Below, in pieces: positions 19,250 to 28,993 of a stretch of 64,000 nt of DNA. The notes beneath the pieces were generated by a model. It was not told where the DNA came from. It searched no databases and was given only the letters and a program-made list of their open reading frames with translations. The translations under genes were made by a program, and so were the position numbers. Position 1 is the stretch's first letter; the number at the start of each line of letters is the position of its first letter. This DNA is from Corynebacterium sp. (GTDB taxonomy: Bacteria > Actinomycetota > Actinomycetes > Mycobacteriales > Mycobacteriaceae): the NCBI RefSeq assembly GCF_030532195.1, contig NZ_JAUNLP010000005.1, forward strand, positions 1 to 64,000. The letters run 5' to 3'.

Positions 19250-22168
19250 CTACTTCTTCACAACCAGGTTAACCATCTTGCCTGGGACAACAATCACCTT
19301 CACGATGTTGCCACCAGCATTCTCAACCGCCGCCGCCACCTTTTCGTCGGCACGCGCGACTGCCTCGATGTCCTCGCGAGACGCATCGGTTGCAACGTCA
19401 ATGCGGGCGCGAACCTTACCGTTGATCTGAACCGGCAGCTCGATAGTGTCATCGACCAGCCACTTCTCATCGACCTCCGGCCACGGGCCGTGCGCCAGGG
19501 ACTCGGCATGGCCAAGACGGCTCCACATTTCCTCCGCAATGTGCGGAGCAACTGGGCCGAGCATGAGCGCCAGCGGCTCGACAGCGGCGCGCGGGGCACC
19601 GGTGGAGCCGTAGTTCTTGGTCAGGTAGTTGACGTACTCAATAAGCTTTGCGACGGCAGTATTGTCATGCAGCTCTGCGTAGTCAGAGGTGACCCCATCC
19701 ACTGTGCGGTTGAGCGCCTTGAGGTCGTCGTCGGAAAGCGATGCGTCAGTGACGGCGAGCTCGCCGGAGTCCTCGTTGACCACCAAGCGCCACGCGCGCT
19801 GGAGGAAGCGCTGCGAGCCGACGAGGTCCTTCGTTGCCCACGGACGCGAGGTGTCCAGCGGCCCCATGGCCATCTCGTAGACGCGCAGGGTGTCGGCGCC
19901 GTAGTTATCGCAGATCTCATCGGGGGAGACGGCGTTCTTCAGGGACTTGCCCATCTTGCCGTACTCCTGGAAAACCTCCAGGTCAGAGCCGTCCTCGGCG
20001 CCGCCCGGGATGAAGAATTTGCCGTCGCGCTCGACCACGTCAGCGGCGGGCTGGTAGACGCCGCGGGCATCCGTGTAGGCGTAGGTCTGGATGTATCCCT
20101 GGTTGAACAGGCGGCGGTACGGCTCCTTGGAGGTCACGTAGCCGAGGTCGAAGAGGACCTTGTGCCAGAAGCGGGAGTAGAGCAGGTGCAGCACGGCGTG
20201 CTCAACACCGCCGACGTAGAGGTCGACACCGCCCGGATCGTCCTTACCGTGAGTCTCTGGACGCGGGCCGGTCCAGTAGCGCTCGTTTTCCAGATCGACG
20301 AACTTCTCGGAGTTATTCGGATCGATGTAGCGCAGCTGGTACCAGGAAGAGCCTGCCCAGTTCGGCATGACGTTGGTGTCGCGGCGGTACATCTTCTTGC
20401 CATCGCCCAGGTCGAGCTCGACATTGACCCAATCCGTGGCCTTGTCCAGCGGTGCCTTCGGCTCGGTGTCGGCATCGTCCGGATCGAAGGTGACCGGCTT
20501 GTAGTCCTCAACCTCCGGCAGTTCAACCGGCAGCATGGACTCAGGCAGCGCGTAGGCGTGACCTTCCTCGTCGTAGACGATAGGGAAGGGCTCACCCCAG
20601 TAGCGCTGGCGAGCGAACAGCCAGTCGCGCAGCTTGTACTGGACCTTTTCGTGGCCAGCGCCTTCCTTTTCCAGCCACTCAATAACTGTGGCGATGGCGG
20701 TGTCCTTGTCCATGCCGTTGATGTCCAGACCGGAGTCATTGGCGGAGTTCACGCGCTTGCCGTCGCCGGTGTAAGCGGCTTCTTCGATGTTGCCGCCGGA
20801 GACAACCTCGCGGATAGGCAGGCCAAAGACGGTGGCGAACTCGTAGTCGCGCTCATCGTGAGCTGGAACGGCCATGATGGCACCGGTGCCGTAGCCAATC
20901 AGGACGTAGTCGGAGATAAATACCGGCACCTGCTCGCCGCTGACCGGGTTGATGGCGTACGCACCCAGGAACACACCGGTCTTGTCCTTGTTCTCCTGGC
21001 GCTCCAGGTCGGACTTGGAAGCGATGTCCTTGCGGTACTTAGCCACGGCCTCAGCCGGGGAGGCACAGCCGTAGGTCCAGCGCTCATCAACGCCCTCGTA
21101 GGAACCGCTGCCGGCTTCCACCAGCTTGTCCACCAGCTCGTGCTCAGGGGCTAGCACCATGTAGGAAGCACCGAAGAGGGTGTCCGGGCGAGTGGTGAAG
21201 ACGGTGATCTTGGTGTTGACCTTGGGGCCAATCTCGGCGGTGAAGTCAACCTCGGCACCGCGGGAGCGGCCAATCCAGTTGCGCTGCATGGACTTGACCT
21301 TGTCCGGCCAATCCAACAGGTCCAGGTCATCGACCAGGCGGTCAGCATAGGCAGTAATCCGCATCATCCACTGACCCAGGCGCTTGCGGAAGACCGGGAA
21401 GTTGCCGCGTTCAGAGCGGCCATCGGCGGTGACTTCCTCGTTGGACAGTACCGTGCCCAAGCCCGGGCACCAGTTGACCATCGAATTCGAGCGGTAGACC
21501 AGGCGGAATTCATCGACGGCATCACGCTTTTCACTCTCGCTGAGCTCAGCGTAAACGCGACCGTCCTTGGTGGTCATCTCACCGGACTCGAGCAGCGGAA
21601 GCAGCTCATCGATGCGACGCGCCTTCTTCTGGTCCTCATCGAACCAGGCATTGTAAATCTGCAGGAAGATCCACTGCGTCCACTTGTAGTAGTCGCGGTC
21701 GGTGGTAGCGAACACACGACGGCGGTCATGGCCCAGGCCAAGGCGGCCGAGCTGGCGTTCCATGTTGCCGATATTCGTTTCCGTCGTCACGCGCGGGTGC
21801 GTACCCGTCTGAATTGCGTACTGCTCGGCCGGCAGACCGAATGCGTCGTACCCCAGCGTGTGCAGCACGTTTGCACCCTGCATGCGGTGGAAACGGGCGA
21901 AGACGTCCGTGGCGATGTAGCCCAGAGGGTGGCCGACGTGCAGACCCACGCCGGAGGGGTACGGGAACATATCCTGAACGAAAAGCTTGTCCTTCGGCGG
22001 AGTGGAGCCATCGGCAGCTGCTAGGTCGCCCACGGGGTTCGGGGCGTAGAAGGTGCCATTATCTTTCCAGTACGTCTGCCACTTTCCCTCTAGCTGAGCG
22101 GCCAGCTCGGGGGAGTAGCGGTAGTCGGTGGCTTCTGCCGAGGAGGGGGACTTTTCGCTGTTGGTCAT
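19250..22168 (-). CDS. leuS: Leucyl-tRNA synthetase
   Basis: 972 residues from ATG 22168 ([10 protein letters not shown]); an in-frame ATG at 22207 is less likely because corynebacterial LeuRS proteins begin MTN. Class Ia signatures are present: the HIGH-type HVGHPLGY, a CP1 editing domain ([25 protein letters not shown]), and the KMSKS-type KMGKSLKN near residue 740. The anticodon-binding helical region and C-terminal domain follow. It charges tRNA-Leu. It is divergent from the SdpI-like gene, with about 60 bp between starts; I see no T-box. Confidence 0.97.
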   Translation of the reverse strand: MTNSEKSPSSAEATDYRYSPELAAQLEGKWQTYWKDNGTFYAPNPVGDLAAADGSTPPKDKLFVQDMFPYPSGVGLHVGHPLGYIATDVFARFHRMQGANVLHTLGYDAFGLPAEQYAIQTGTHPRVTTETNIGNMERQLGRLGLGHDRRRVFATTDRDYYKWTQWIFLQIYNAWFDEDQKKARRIDELLPLLESGEMTTKDGRVYAELSESEKRDAVDEFRLVYRSNSMVNWCPGLGTVLSNEEVTADGRSERGNFPVFRKRLGQWMMRITAYADRLVDDLDLLDWPDKVKSMQRNWIGRSRGAEVDFTAEIGPKVNTKITVFTTRPDTLFGASYMVLAPEHELVDKLVEAGSGSYEGVDERWTYGCASPAEAVAKYRKDIASKSDLERQENKDKTGVFLGAYAINPVSGEQVPVFISDYVLIGYGTGAIMAVPAHDERDYEFATVFGLPIREVVSGGNIEEAAYTGDGKRVNSANDSGLDINGMDKDTAIATVIEWLEKEGAGHEKVQYKLRDWLFARQRYWGEPFPIVYDEEGHAYALPESMLPVELPEVEDYKPVTFDPDDADTEPKAPLDKATDWVNVELDLGDGKKMYRRDTNVMPNWAGSSWYQLRYIDPNNSEKFVDLENERYWTGPRPETHGKDDPGGVDLYVGGVEHAVLHLLYSRFWHKVLFDLGYVTSKEPYRRLFNQGYIQTYAYTDARGVYQPAADVVERDGKFFIPGGAEDGSDLEVFQEYGKMGKSLKNAVSPDEICDNYGADTLRVYEMAMGPLDTSRPWATKDLVGSQRFLQRAWRLVVNEDSGELAVTDASLSDDDLKALNRTVDGVTSDYAELHDNTAVAKLIEYVNYLTKNYGSTGAPRAAVEPLALMLGPVAPHIAEEMWSRLGHAESLAHGPWPEVDEKWLVDDTIELPVQINGKVRARIDVATDASREDIEAVARADEKVAAAVENAGGNIVKVIVVPGKMVNLVVKK

Positions 22169-22227
22169 GGTCTCACAGTCTAATAGGTGCGTTTGGCACG
22201 TGCCCAACCACCTATTAAATTGGAGGC

Positions 22228-22836
22228 ATGATTGTCATCCCTGTAATTACCCTGGTTCTGGCTATTTGCGTAGCCGTGGTCGCCGGTTTGGCATGGTCGG
22301 CAAAGTTGCCGGGTAATAACTGGATTGGAATTCGCGCGCCTGAGGCACGAAAGTCGCAGGAAAACTGGGATATTACGCACCGCGTTGCCGGCCCACCGTG
22401 GGCTGTCTCCGCCATCGCGTTCCTCGGCGCCGCAATGCTTGGCTTCCTCGCCATCCGCCCGGAGGCCTCCGGTTGGCTGTGGCTCTGGTTCGCCGTCGCT
22501 GTCCTGGGAGGCATCGCCATGCTAGGTGTCGGCGCGGCTATGGGCTCGCACACAATCGCGCTTTACGACGCCAAGGTCTCCGCCGAGTCAGACTCCGGTT
22601 GTGGGTGCGGTGACGGCGACAGCGGTTGCGGCTGTGGCGATGCCCCTGCAGCTGAGACCAACACCTGCGCCTCCGATGACCCGGCAGCCGAATGTGGTGT
22701 TGCTGGCGGTTGCTCCTCGTGCGGCCTGGAGGGTCTGTGCACCGATAAGGGTGATGCGGCTCCCGCTAATACTTCGTTCAAGCCGGTTGACAAGGAAGCC
22801 CTGCGCAAGGCCGCTGAGCAGCAGGGTCACAAGTAA
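22228..22836 (+). CDS. SdpI-like membrane protein with Cys-rich tail
   Basis: 202 residues. The N-terminal half has three hydrophobic helices and the segment [18 protein letters not shown]…HRVAG, which matches the conserved motif of SdpI-family proteins (immunity to the killing peptide SdpC in Bacillus). Residues about 130–175 carry nine cysteines in [20 protein letters not shown] clusters followed by spaced single Cys; they then give way to a charged C-terminus. The tail looks like a metal-binding or redox module and is unusual for SdpI proteins. It is divergent from leuS and 65 bp upstream of a BASS transporter on the same strand. Confidence 0.65.
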   Translation: MIVIPVITLVLAICVAVVAGLAWSAKLPGNNWIGIRAPEARKSQENWDITHRVAGPPWAVSAIAFLGAAMLGFLAIRPEASGWLWLWFAVAVLGGIAMLGVGAAMGSHTIALYDAKVSAESDSGCGCGDGDSGCGCGDAPAAETNTCASDDPAAECGVAGGCSSCGLEGLCTDKGDAAPANTSFKPVDKEALRKAAEQQGHK

Positions 22837-22907
22837 ATAGTATTGAAGAGAAACACTTCTTCAAAAACTGCAAAACAGCATCTGGTTGACCATTAAACTC
22901 TTTGTTC

Positions 22908-23897
22908 ATGTGGCAACGAATAGTGAATTGGCGTCCAGATCCTCTCATCGTCGGTATCGTTGCTGCAGCGATACTGGCGATTATTTTTCCTGCAAGTGGC
23001 ACTACAGCTGAGGTATTCGGCTGGGCCACCAAGATCGCCATTGGCTTCCTCTTCTTCCTCTACGGCGCACGCTTGAGTCCGCAGGACGCGCTGGCCGGTG
23101 TGAAGCACTGGCGCCTACACGTCACCATTTTGGCGTTTACTTTCGTACTCTTCCCAATCCTGGGCCTGGCTATGAAGCCGCTGGATTGGATTCTTTCTCC
23201 TGGCCTCTACATGGGCATTTTGTACATGACGCTGGCACCGTCGACGGTGCAGTCGAGTGTGAATTTCACGTCGATTGCCAAGGGCAATGTGGCCGGCGCA
23301 ATTGTCAGTGCCTCGGCTTCGAACCTGCTGGGCATTGTCATCACACCGGTACTGGTGATGCTGCTGATGGCCACCGGCGGTGGTGTCCACATTGATTCCT
23401 CAGTGTTCCTGGATATCTCGCTGCAGCTGCTGCTGCCGTTTGCCATTGGTCAGATCACTCGCCGCTGGACATGGAAGTTTGCCGCGGCGAAGATGACCAA
23501 GAATGTCGACCGTCTTTCCATCGCCATGGTTGTCTATGCCGCATTTTCTGAAGGCATGGTGCAGGGCATCTGGTCGCAGGTGCCAGTCGGCGACATAGTC
23601 ATCCTGTGTGTGCTCTCGGTCGTATTGGTGGAATTCGTCCTGCGTCTGTCCGGTTTTGTGGCCAGAAAGATGGGCTTTGACCGCAAGGACCGCATTGCCA
23701 TTCAGTTCTGTGGCTCCAAGAAGTCCCTGGCTACCGGCCTGCCAATGGCTGCCGTCATCTTCGGCGCCAACGCCAGCCTCTATATTTTGCCGCTGATGAT
23801 TTTCCACCAGATTCAGCTGATGATCTGTGCTGTCTATGCCGCACGCTGGGGCAAACAGGCCGAAGCCGCAGAGCATGCGCAGACACAAGCGGCGTAG
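22908..23897 (+). CDS. Bile acid:sodium symporter (BASS) family transporter
   Basis: 329 residues from ATG 22908; a TTG two codons earlier is also in frame. Ten hydrophobic segments and motifs LAPSTVQSSVNFTSIAKGNVAGAIVSASASNLLG and FCGSKKSLATGLPMAAV mark the SBF-like/YfeH branch, where the ‘SVNFTSIAKGN’ and ‘GSKKSL’ segments line the sodium and substrate sites. It likely imports or exports an organic anion with sodium. It may share a transcript with the upstream SdpI-like gene. The cargo is unknown. Confidence 0.8.
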   Translation: MWQRIVNWRPDPLIVGIVAAAILAIIFPASGTTAEVFGWATKIAIGFLFFLYGARLSPQDALAGVKHWRLHVTILAFTFVLFPILGLAMKPLDWILSPGLYMGILYMTLAPSTVQSSVNFTSIAKGNVAGAIVSASASNLLGIVITPVLVMLLMATGGGVHIDSSVFLDISLQLLLPFAIGQITRRWTWKFAAAKMTKNVDRLSIAMVVYAAFSEGMVQGIWSQVPVGDIVILCVLSVVLVEFVLRLSGFVARKMGFDRKDRIAIQFCGSKKSLATGLPMAAVIFGANASLYILPLMIFHQIQLMICAVYAARWGKQAEAAEHAQTQAA

Positions 23898-24008
23898 GAC
23901 CGACAGCCACATTTGACGCATATACTGGGGCGCACAACTTTAGTTTCGATATCGTGCGATTAAACGTAGAGCAAACGAAAAGCCGAACTGAAAGCGTGAA
24001 TACCCCGT

Positions 24009-25139
24009 ATGTCTAACCAAAATTCTGGACCATTTTCCGCTGAAAAGCGGACCGCCGAAGACACCGCGATTAATGAATTTTGGTCGTGGTGGAATTCCTA
24101 CGGTGCCGATGCTCTTGACGCGATGTTCAGCGTCCAGCTCGGTGTCGAAGGCGCTCCCGCCGCTACCGACGTGGACATTGTCGATGTGCAGTCGGAGGTC
24201 GGCGGTCGCATCGCCGCTATTAACGAACGCCTGATTTGGGGTTTTGAGGCAGGCGCACCGTATTCTCGCCACCTTCTGACCGTGAGCGCCGCTGGCGATC
24301 CGGAGCTACGCCCGGTCGCTCGTCGTTGGCTCGAGGCCGCGCCTGACGACGGTGCGGTGTGGTCGTTCACCGACCTGCGCCAAGCAGATCCGACCATGAA
24401 GCTCTCCCTCGGTGAGGTGGCAAACGTACTGGTTGCCCAGGGTGCGCTCGATGCCGATGCCCCTGCGGAGGTCGATCCGGCAGATGCCCGCGTCGCATAC
24501 AGCAGTGGCCACGGCGCCGTTGATGTGCGCCTGTACCACCCACTGTTTGCGCCAATTGCCCAGCTGGAAGATGGCGAGCGCCTGGTGGCACAGCTCGGCT
24601 TCACGCTACTGCAGCTAGCACTCGGCGAGGAGGACTTCGGTCTGTGGCTACGTGGCTTCGCCTTCGCTGGCGAGGAACCGGAAGATGCCATCCCGCTGCC
24701 GGAGTTCGGCAAGGTTATCGAGCAGCTTGCGCAGGATTGCCCGGAGTGGCTGACCATCGAGGCAGAGGCCAATGGCCAGCCGATTCGCGTGGCCACGCGC
24801 GCACCGATTACCCAGATGATTAGCCCGACGATGACGCAACACGTACTGGTGCAGCTCATGCTGGGCAATATTGATGACCAGGGCCTGCCCAGCGATGAGT
24901 CGAAGGAGTCGCTGGCCGCATTCAACGAAGCGGCTGCACAGGCCATTGAAGATGACAAGGGCATTTTCGTCGCCGCTGAGCACAGTGATGGCATGGCGTT
25001 GATGCACTTCTACATTGACCCGGTCTCCGATGCTGAGGCCGGTATTCGCGCGGTAGCCGAGAAGTGGACCGAGGGCGAACACGTCATTGACACCGAGTAC
25101 GATCCAGGCTGGCAGCGCGTCGGACACCTGCGGGTTTAA
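24009..25139 (+). CDS. Hypothetical cytoplasmic protein
   Basis: 376 residues, acidic, without signal peptide or membrane helices. N-terminal ~65 residues (INEFWSWWNSYGADALDAMF…) look like the start of a cytosolic fold rich in Trp. Residues 90–215 form a middle region with WSFTDLRQADP. The C-terminal segment (VAAEHSDGMALMHFYIDPVSDAEAGIRAVAEKW) faintly resembles DUF695-type proteins, including the final DPGWQRVGHL. I do not assign a function. It converges on the oxidoreductase gene with only 8 bp between stops. Confidence 0.75.
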   Translation: MSNQNSGPFSAEKRTAEDTAINEFWSWWNSYGADALDAMFSVQLGVEGAPAATDVDIVDVQSEVGGRIAAINERLIWGFEAGAPYSRHLLTVSAAGDPELRPVARRWLEAAPDDGAVWSFTDLRQADPTMKLSLGEVANVLVAQGALDADAPAEVDPADARVAYSSGHGAVDVRLYHPLFAPIAQLEDGERLVAQLGFTLLQLALGEEDFGLWLRGFAFAGEEPEDAIPLPEFGKVIEQLAQDCPEWLTIEAEANGQPIRVATRAPITQMISPTMTQHVLVQLMLGNIDDQGLPSDESKESLAAFNEAAAQAIEDDKGIFVAAEHSDGMALMHFYIDPVSDAEAGIRAVAEKWTEGEHVIDTEYDPGWQRVGHLRV

Positions 25140-25147
25140 CGCTCCGC

Positions 25148-26224
25148 TTACTCCATTTCGCCGACTGCCAGCACAACCCGTCGGCCACGCAACTTGCCCG
25201 CCTCGATTTCCTCATGCGTCCGCGCAGCTGCGGACAAAGGGCGGGCTTGTACTCGAAGTGATGGCAACTCGCCCTTGTCGGCAAGGTTGGTGATGGCTCT
25301 GGCGGCGTCGGCAAGCACTGACGAATCGGCGTTGCTGATGGCGAACCCGACGATGCGGCAATCGCGGGAGTAGAGCTGACCGACGGGCAGTTTGGCGGTC
25401 GAAGCGCTGCCCAACCCAGAGATGATGACGATGCGCCCGCCCATGCGCATCAGCCCGACTGTCCGGTCCAGGCGATTGCGACCCGAGGTATCCAGATGGC
25501 AGGCAACACCTCGCGCGTGATCCACGCCGGTATCCACGTCGGCGGCAGTAGCCAGCTGTTTGTAGAGGTCCGCGCTTCGGTAGTCGATAGCCACCTCGGC
25601 GCCCAGCGCGCGACAACGCTCCACGTCTCGCGACGATGCCGTCGTGATGACGCGCGCACCAAGTGATGCGGCAATGACAATTGCACAGGCCCCCACATTG
25701 CCGCCACCGCCCTCGATGACCACTGCGTCGCCCGCCTGTACCTGCCCATGAACCGCAATCGCGAGATACGCCGTGGCAGCGGGATGAACTGCGGCAATGA
25801 ACTCAGCCCGGCGCGCGGAGTCCATTTCTGCAATGGGGTAGGCGCGGTTTTCGGCAACGACAGCGTATTGAGCAGCCCCTCCTTGGCGACCATGGTGACC
25901 AAGGCTGTTGCACCAGACCCATTGCCCGACCCGGATGTGGGTATTTTGGCCTACCGCTACGACTTGCCCGATTATGTCGCGGCCGATGACGAATGGAAAC
26001 TCCATTTTGGTGGGGTAGGCACCTGAGCGCACGAAGGTATCGACGGGGTCGACTGCGCAGAAATCGACCTTGACAAGCAATTCATCGGGTCCTGGCGGGG
26101 GAGTGGGGATGGTCTCAACGTGGATGTCGGAGGCCGCCCCGAGCTTGTGAATTACCGCTGCCCGCATGTGACTGGGGACAGTGGAGTGACCTATTTCTGA
26201 TATGTCAGAACGAGAAAAATCCAT
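25148..26224 (-). CDS. MDR-family NADPH:quinone oxidoreductase-like protein
   Basis: 358 residues of the medium-chain dehydrogenase/reductase superfamily. The catalytic domain starts RAAVIHKLG and contains PFVIGRDIIGQVVAVG; the Rossmann part has GGGGNVGACAIVIAASLGARVITTASS for NADPH. No structural zinc Cys cluster is evident, so the zinc-free quinone reductase/enoyl reductase branch is likely. I keep the ATG at 26224 because aggagtaccgcg lies before it; a start at MRAAV would be 19 codons shorter. Substrate unknown. Confidence 0.85.
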   Translation of the reverse strand: MDFSRSDISEIGHSTVPSHMRAAVIHKLGAASDIHVETIPTPPPGPDELLVKVDFCAVDPVDTFVRSGAYPTKMEFPFVIGRDIIGQVVAVGQNTHIRVGQWVWCNSLGHHGRQGGAAQYAVVAENRAYPIAEMDSARRAEFIAAVHPAATAYLAIAVHGQVQAGDAVVIEGGGGNVGACAIVIAASLGARVITTASSRDVERCRALGAEVAIDYRSADLYKQLATAADVDTGVDHARGVACHLDTSGRNRLDRTVGLMRMGGRIVIISGLGSASTAKLPVGQLYSRDCRIVGFAISNADSSVLADAARAITNLADKGELPSLRVQARPLSAAARTHEEIEAGKLRGRRVVLAVGEME

Positions 26225-26282
26225 CGCGGTACTCCTATAATGAGTGAATTCACGTCTAAAGCTTAGATTGGTTTTGTCTGAT

Positions 26283-27197
26283 ATGAACGCTCGTCATCGT
26301 CTTGCCTCGCGCCCATCTCGTGCGCTTCGCCTCGGACTGACCGGGGTCATTGCGCTCACTGGTCTACCACTGGCTGCTGGTAATGCCGCAGCGGCTCCTC
26401 AGCCGAAGCTCAACGGTCAGGGCACTATTGACGCCCCGGCTCGAACACAGATCAGCTTTGATTACACTCCGACCGGTACGCACTTCGGTACTGCAAATGA
26501 GAATGAGGCCCGCCCAGGTCTCTCCATTGTCAAGCTCTACATTGCGGACTACGTCTACAAGCACGGCACTGAGGCTGACAAGGCCAAGGCCACGCAGATG
26601 ATTCGCTACTCCGACGACAACATCGCCAGTGAGCTCTATGGTCGCTACCCGAATTCCATCAATGCCACGGCCAGCGAATACGGCCTGAGCAATACGCATG
26701 GTGCAGCTCATTGGGGCAATTCGACGACCTCCAGCGCCGACACGGTGAAATTCCTGGAAGCCAAGAAGCGTGAGAATCCGGCCGACCCCGTTCTCACGGC
26801 AATGACCACGGCGTCCCCGGTGGCAGCCGATGGCTACCGCCAGGATTACGGCACCGCCACACTGCCTGGTGTTATCGGCACGAAGTGGGGCTGGTCGGAT
26901 GACCGCCGCAGCGTTCACGCCTCGGCTTCGATTGGCCCGGACTTCAGCGTTGCCGCCAACACCTACGGCACCAGGGAAGATCACACTAGCGACGTTCAGA
27001 ATGCCTTCAACGGTGGTATTCCGGGTAGCCCAGCACTGCCAACCCCGGGTATTCCAAACCTGCCTGGTCTGCCGGATAGCCCAGGTCTGCCGACCATTCC
27101 GAACCTGCCGGACAGCCCAAATCTGAGCGAGCTGCTGCAGCTGCCTGAATCCCCAGCGCTGCCACAGATTCCGGGCCTGCCGAACTTCGCTGGTTAA
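26283..27197 (+). CDS. Secreted beta-lactamase-like protein with Pro-rich tail
   Basis: 304 residues from ATG 26283; an in-frame GTG at 26244 would add 13 residues, and neither has a clear ribosome site. A signal peptide (LRLGLTGVIALTGLPLAAGNAAAA) leads to a penicillin-recognising domain. Its motifs diverge from the paralogue at 4236–5459: SIVK (SxxK kept), RYSDDN in place of SDN, and KWG in place of KTG. A 57-residue tail repeats LP-x-x-PxLP units. The altered second and third motifs may mean it binds but does not hydrolyse beta-lactams or peptidoglycan. It is divergent from the MDR oxidoreductase. Confidence 0.7.
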   Translation: MNARHRLASRPSRALRLGLTGVIALTGLPLAAGNAAAAPQPKLNGQGTIDAPARTQISFDYTPTGTHFGTANENEARPGLSIVKLYIADYVYKHGTEADKAKATQMIRYSDDNIASELYGRYPNSINATASEYGLSNTHGAAHWGNSTTSSADTVKFLEAKKRENPADPVLTAMTTASPVAADGYRQDYGTATLPGVIGTKWGWSDDRRSVHASASIGPDFSVAANTYGTREDHTSDVQNAFNGGIPGSPALPTPGIPNLPGLPDSPGLPTIPNLPDSPNLSELLQLPESPALPQIPGLPNFAG

Positions 27198-27263
27198 GGG
27201 CCTGCCACAGCGCCCGTCGACACTCGCCCGGCGCGCTAGCTGGAAAAATCAGACCAGCCCAGC

Positions 27264-27623
27264 TCAGGCCACCACATTCACGAGCACCATATACAGCGCC
27301 GTGCCAACAAAAATCGAGACCACGGCGTTGCGTTTCCACCAATGCAAGGCGATGGTGACAATCAGTGCAATCGGCACCGCCCACGCGGCACCGGGGTCGC
27401 CGCCGCCATCGTCGCTGAGGCCAAGACTGCCAAACACGGTGTAGACCACCAGCGCCACCATCACACCGACCGGCATGGTGGTGCCCAGGAACTCAAATAG
27501 CGGCGAATTCTTCAGCGCTCGCACAAACGCAAACGGCAGCGCACGCAAAGTCACTGTCACCACGCCCATCACCACAAGCGCGGCGAGAATATAACTGGTA
27601 TCGGGCAATGTAGTCATGCTCAC
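27264..27623 (-). CDS. azlD: AzlD-type branched-chain amino acid exporter subunit
   Basis: 119 residues with four hydrophobic helices. YILAALVVMGVVTVTLRALPFAFVRALKNSPLFEFLG is the AzlD/BrnE signature (T-L-R-A-L-P). It is the small partner of AzlC; the pair exports leucine, isoleucine, valine and methionine in C. glutamicum (BrnFE). The GTG start overlaps the azlC stop by four bases, a sign of translational coupling; an ATG two codons later is an alternative. Confidence 0.9.
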   Translation of the reverse strand: MSMTTLPDTSYILAALVVMGVVTVTLRALPFAFVRALKNSPLFEFLGTTMPVGVMVALVVYTVFGSLGLSDDGGGDPGAAWAVPIALIVTIALHWWKRNAVVSIFVGTALYMVLVNVVA

Positions 27624-28351
27624 TTGCCCTCCACATCATGCGTGATGCTTGACGACGTCATGCGCAGCACGGAATCAACTCGAGGTGACCACACGCGCAC
27701 CAACAGCGTGGCAAAGTACAGCAGCAGGCCGATGACCAACATTTGATTCGGATTGATCAACCAGCCCACCAGCGTGCAGGCAACCGCAGTCAGGGGCAGT
27801 GACCAGTCCTTCGAGGCTTCAAAAGCGTCCATGGCCAGCACGGCGAACAGAGCCGTCAGTGCAAATTCCGCACCATGGATTCCCTCGGGCAGGGCCGCGC
27901 CGGTGATAGCGCCAACGATGCCTGAGCCCACCCACAACAGCTGGCAGACAATCTGGATGGCCAACAGTTGTCGGCCGGTCATCTTCTCATCCGTGTCTGC
28001 TGCGGACACGATGGCGTAGGACTCGTCGGTAAGCGCGTATGTGGAATAGGCGCGCCCCAGCCGGGAGCGAATCAGATCCCGCGGAAACGTCAGCCCGTAA
28101 AAGACATGCCGAAAGTTGACCATGAAGGTGGTAACAGCAATACCCAGCAGTCCGGTACGTGCCATGACCAGGCCGATTGCGAGAAACTCCATTGATCCGG
28201 CGTAGACCAGGATGGAGAAGATTGGTGCCCACCACCAGCTGAAGCCAGTTTGGGCAACGAGCAGTCCAAAGGCGAGGCCGAGTGGGATGAGTCCCATACC
28301 GACGGGTAGCGCCTGCCGAATTCCGGTAGCGATATCGCGGTTGTTACTCAT
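27620..28351 (-). CDS. azlC: AzlC-type branched-chain amino acid exporter subunit
   Basis: 243 residues, polytopic. The family motif ALPVGMGLIPLGLAFGLLVAQTGFSWWW lies at the start, and NFRHVFYGLTF, conserved in AzlC/BrnF, follows in the first half. With AzlD it forms an exporter of branched-chain amino acids. The start abuts the stop of yqgE, so cca–yqgE–azlC–azlD is probably one leftward operon. No Lrp-type regulator is adjacent, unlike brnFE of C. glutamicum. Confidence 0.9.
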   Translation of the reverse strand: MSNNRDIATGIRQALPVGMGLIPLGLAFGLLVAQTGFSWWWAPIFSILVYAGSMEFLAIGLVMARTGLLGIAVTTFMVNFRHVFYGLTFPRDLIRSRLGRAYSTYALTDESYAIVSAADTDEKMTGRQLLAIQIVCQLLWVGSGIVGAITGAALPEGIHGAEFALTALFAVLAMDAFEASKDWSLPLTAVACTLVGWLINPNQMLVIGLLLYFATLLVRVWSPRVDSVLRMTSSSITHDVEGK

Positions 28352-28993
28352 TTAGTTGTCGCGCACATCCACCGGGTAGGTGCCGTAGAGCGGCAGTGGC
28401 CAGGGCTGGCGGCGCATGCAATCGCCCCAGATATCTGCTGCCGCCGGTGCGAGCACATCGGAGGGCAGGGCAGGGGCGACATACCAATCGCCGCGGTCGA
28501 GCTCCTCTTCCAGCTGGCCCGGATCCCACCCGGCGTAGCCGGCGAAGATGCGCGCCCCATCGATACTGGGCGCCACATCCTCCGGCTCGATACCGAGGTT
28601 GACCAGCGCAAACCTGTGGGCAATGCGCTCCATGTACGGCGCGCCGGTAATGCTGTCGGTCTCCTCTGGCAGGGTCGCGCCGTTGCGCACCACACCAATA
28701 CAAATCGGCTGGTTCTGGTTGACCGGACCACCGAGGTAGAGCACCGGCGGTTTCGCCATCAGCGGTGCCCACGGCTCCAGTACATTGTGGACCGGCGTCT
28801 GCGAGCGCTTGGTCAGGTCCACGCCGAGCGTGCCATTTTCATTGTGCTCGATGATAAAAATCACCGAACGCGCGAACTCCGGCGAGAGCATTCCAGGGGC
28901 GGCTAGCAACAGCATGCCAGCAGCTGGATCATTGCGCTCCAGGCTGGAGAAGAGCCTGTCACCATAGAGGTTCTCGGGATTAATCGATGCCAT
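28352..28993 (-). CDS. YqgE/AlgH family protein (UPF0301)
   Basis: 213 residues with the family pattern: GMLLLAAPGMLSPEFARSVIFIIEH at the N-terminus, PPVLYLGGPVNQNQP in the middle, ARIFAGYAGWDPGQLEEEL near the C-terminus, and the final W-D/A pattern. Function is unknown; the fold is conserved across bacteria. Its ATG and the cca stop share one base (TAATG), so it is coupled to cca. The same pair is adjacent in mycobacteria (yqgE-like near pcnA). Confidence 0.9.
   Translation of the reverse strand: MASINPENLYGDRLFSSLERNDPAAGMLLLAAPGMLSPEFARSVIFIIEHNENGTLGVDLTKRSQTPVHNVLEPWAPLMAKPPVLYLGGPVNQNQPICIGVVRNGATLPEETDSITGAPYMERIAHRFALVNLGIEPEDVAPSIDGARIFAGYAGWDPGQLEEELDRGDWYVAPALPSDVLAPAAADIWGDCMRRQPWPLPLYGTYPVDVRDN

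Noticed and set aside
19208..21154. Long open frame on the plus strand opposite leuS (648 codons)
   Set aside because: It is antisense to well-conserved leuS, has no family features and no ribosome site; GC-rich codon use leaves such open frames.
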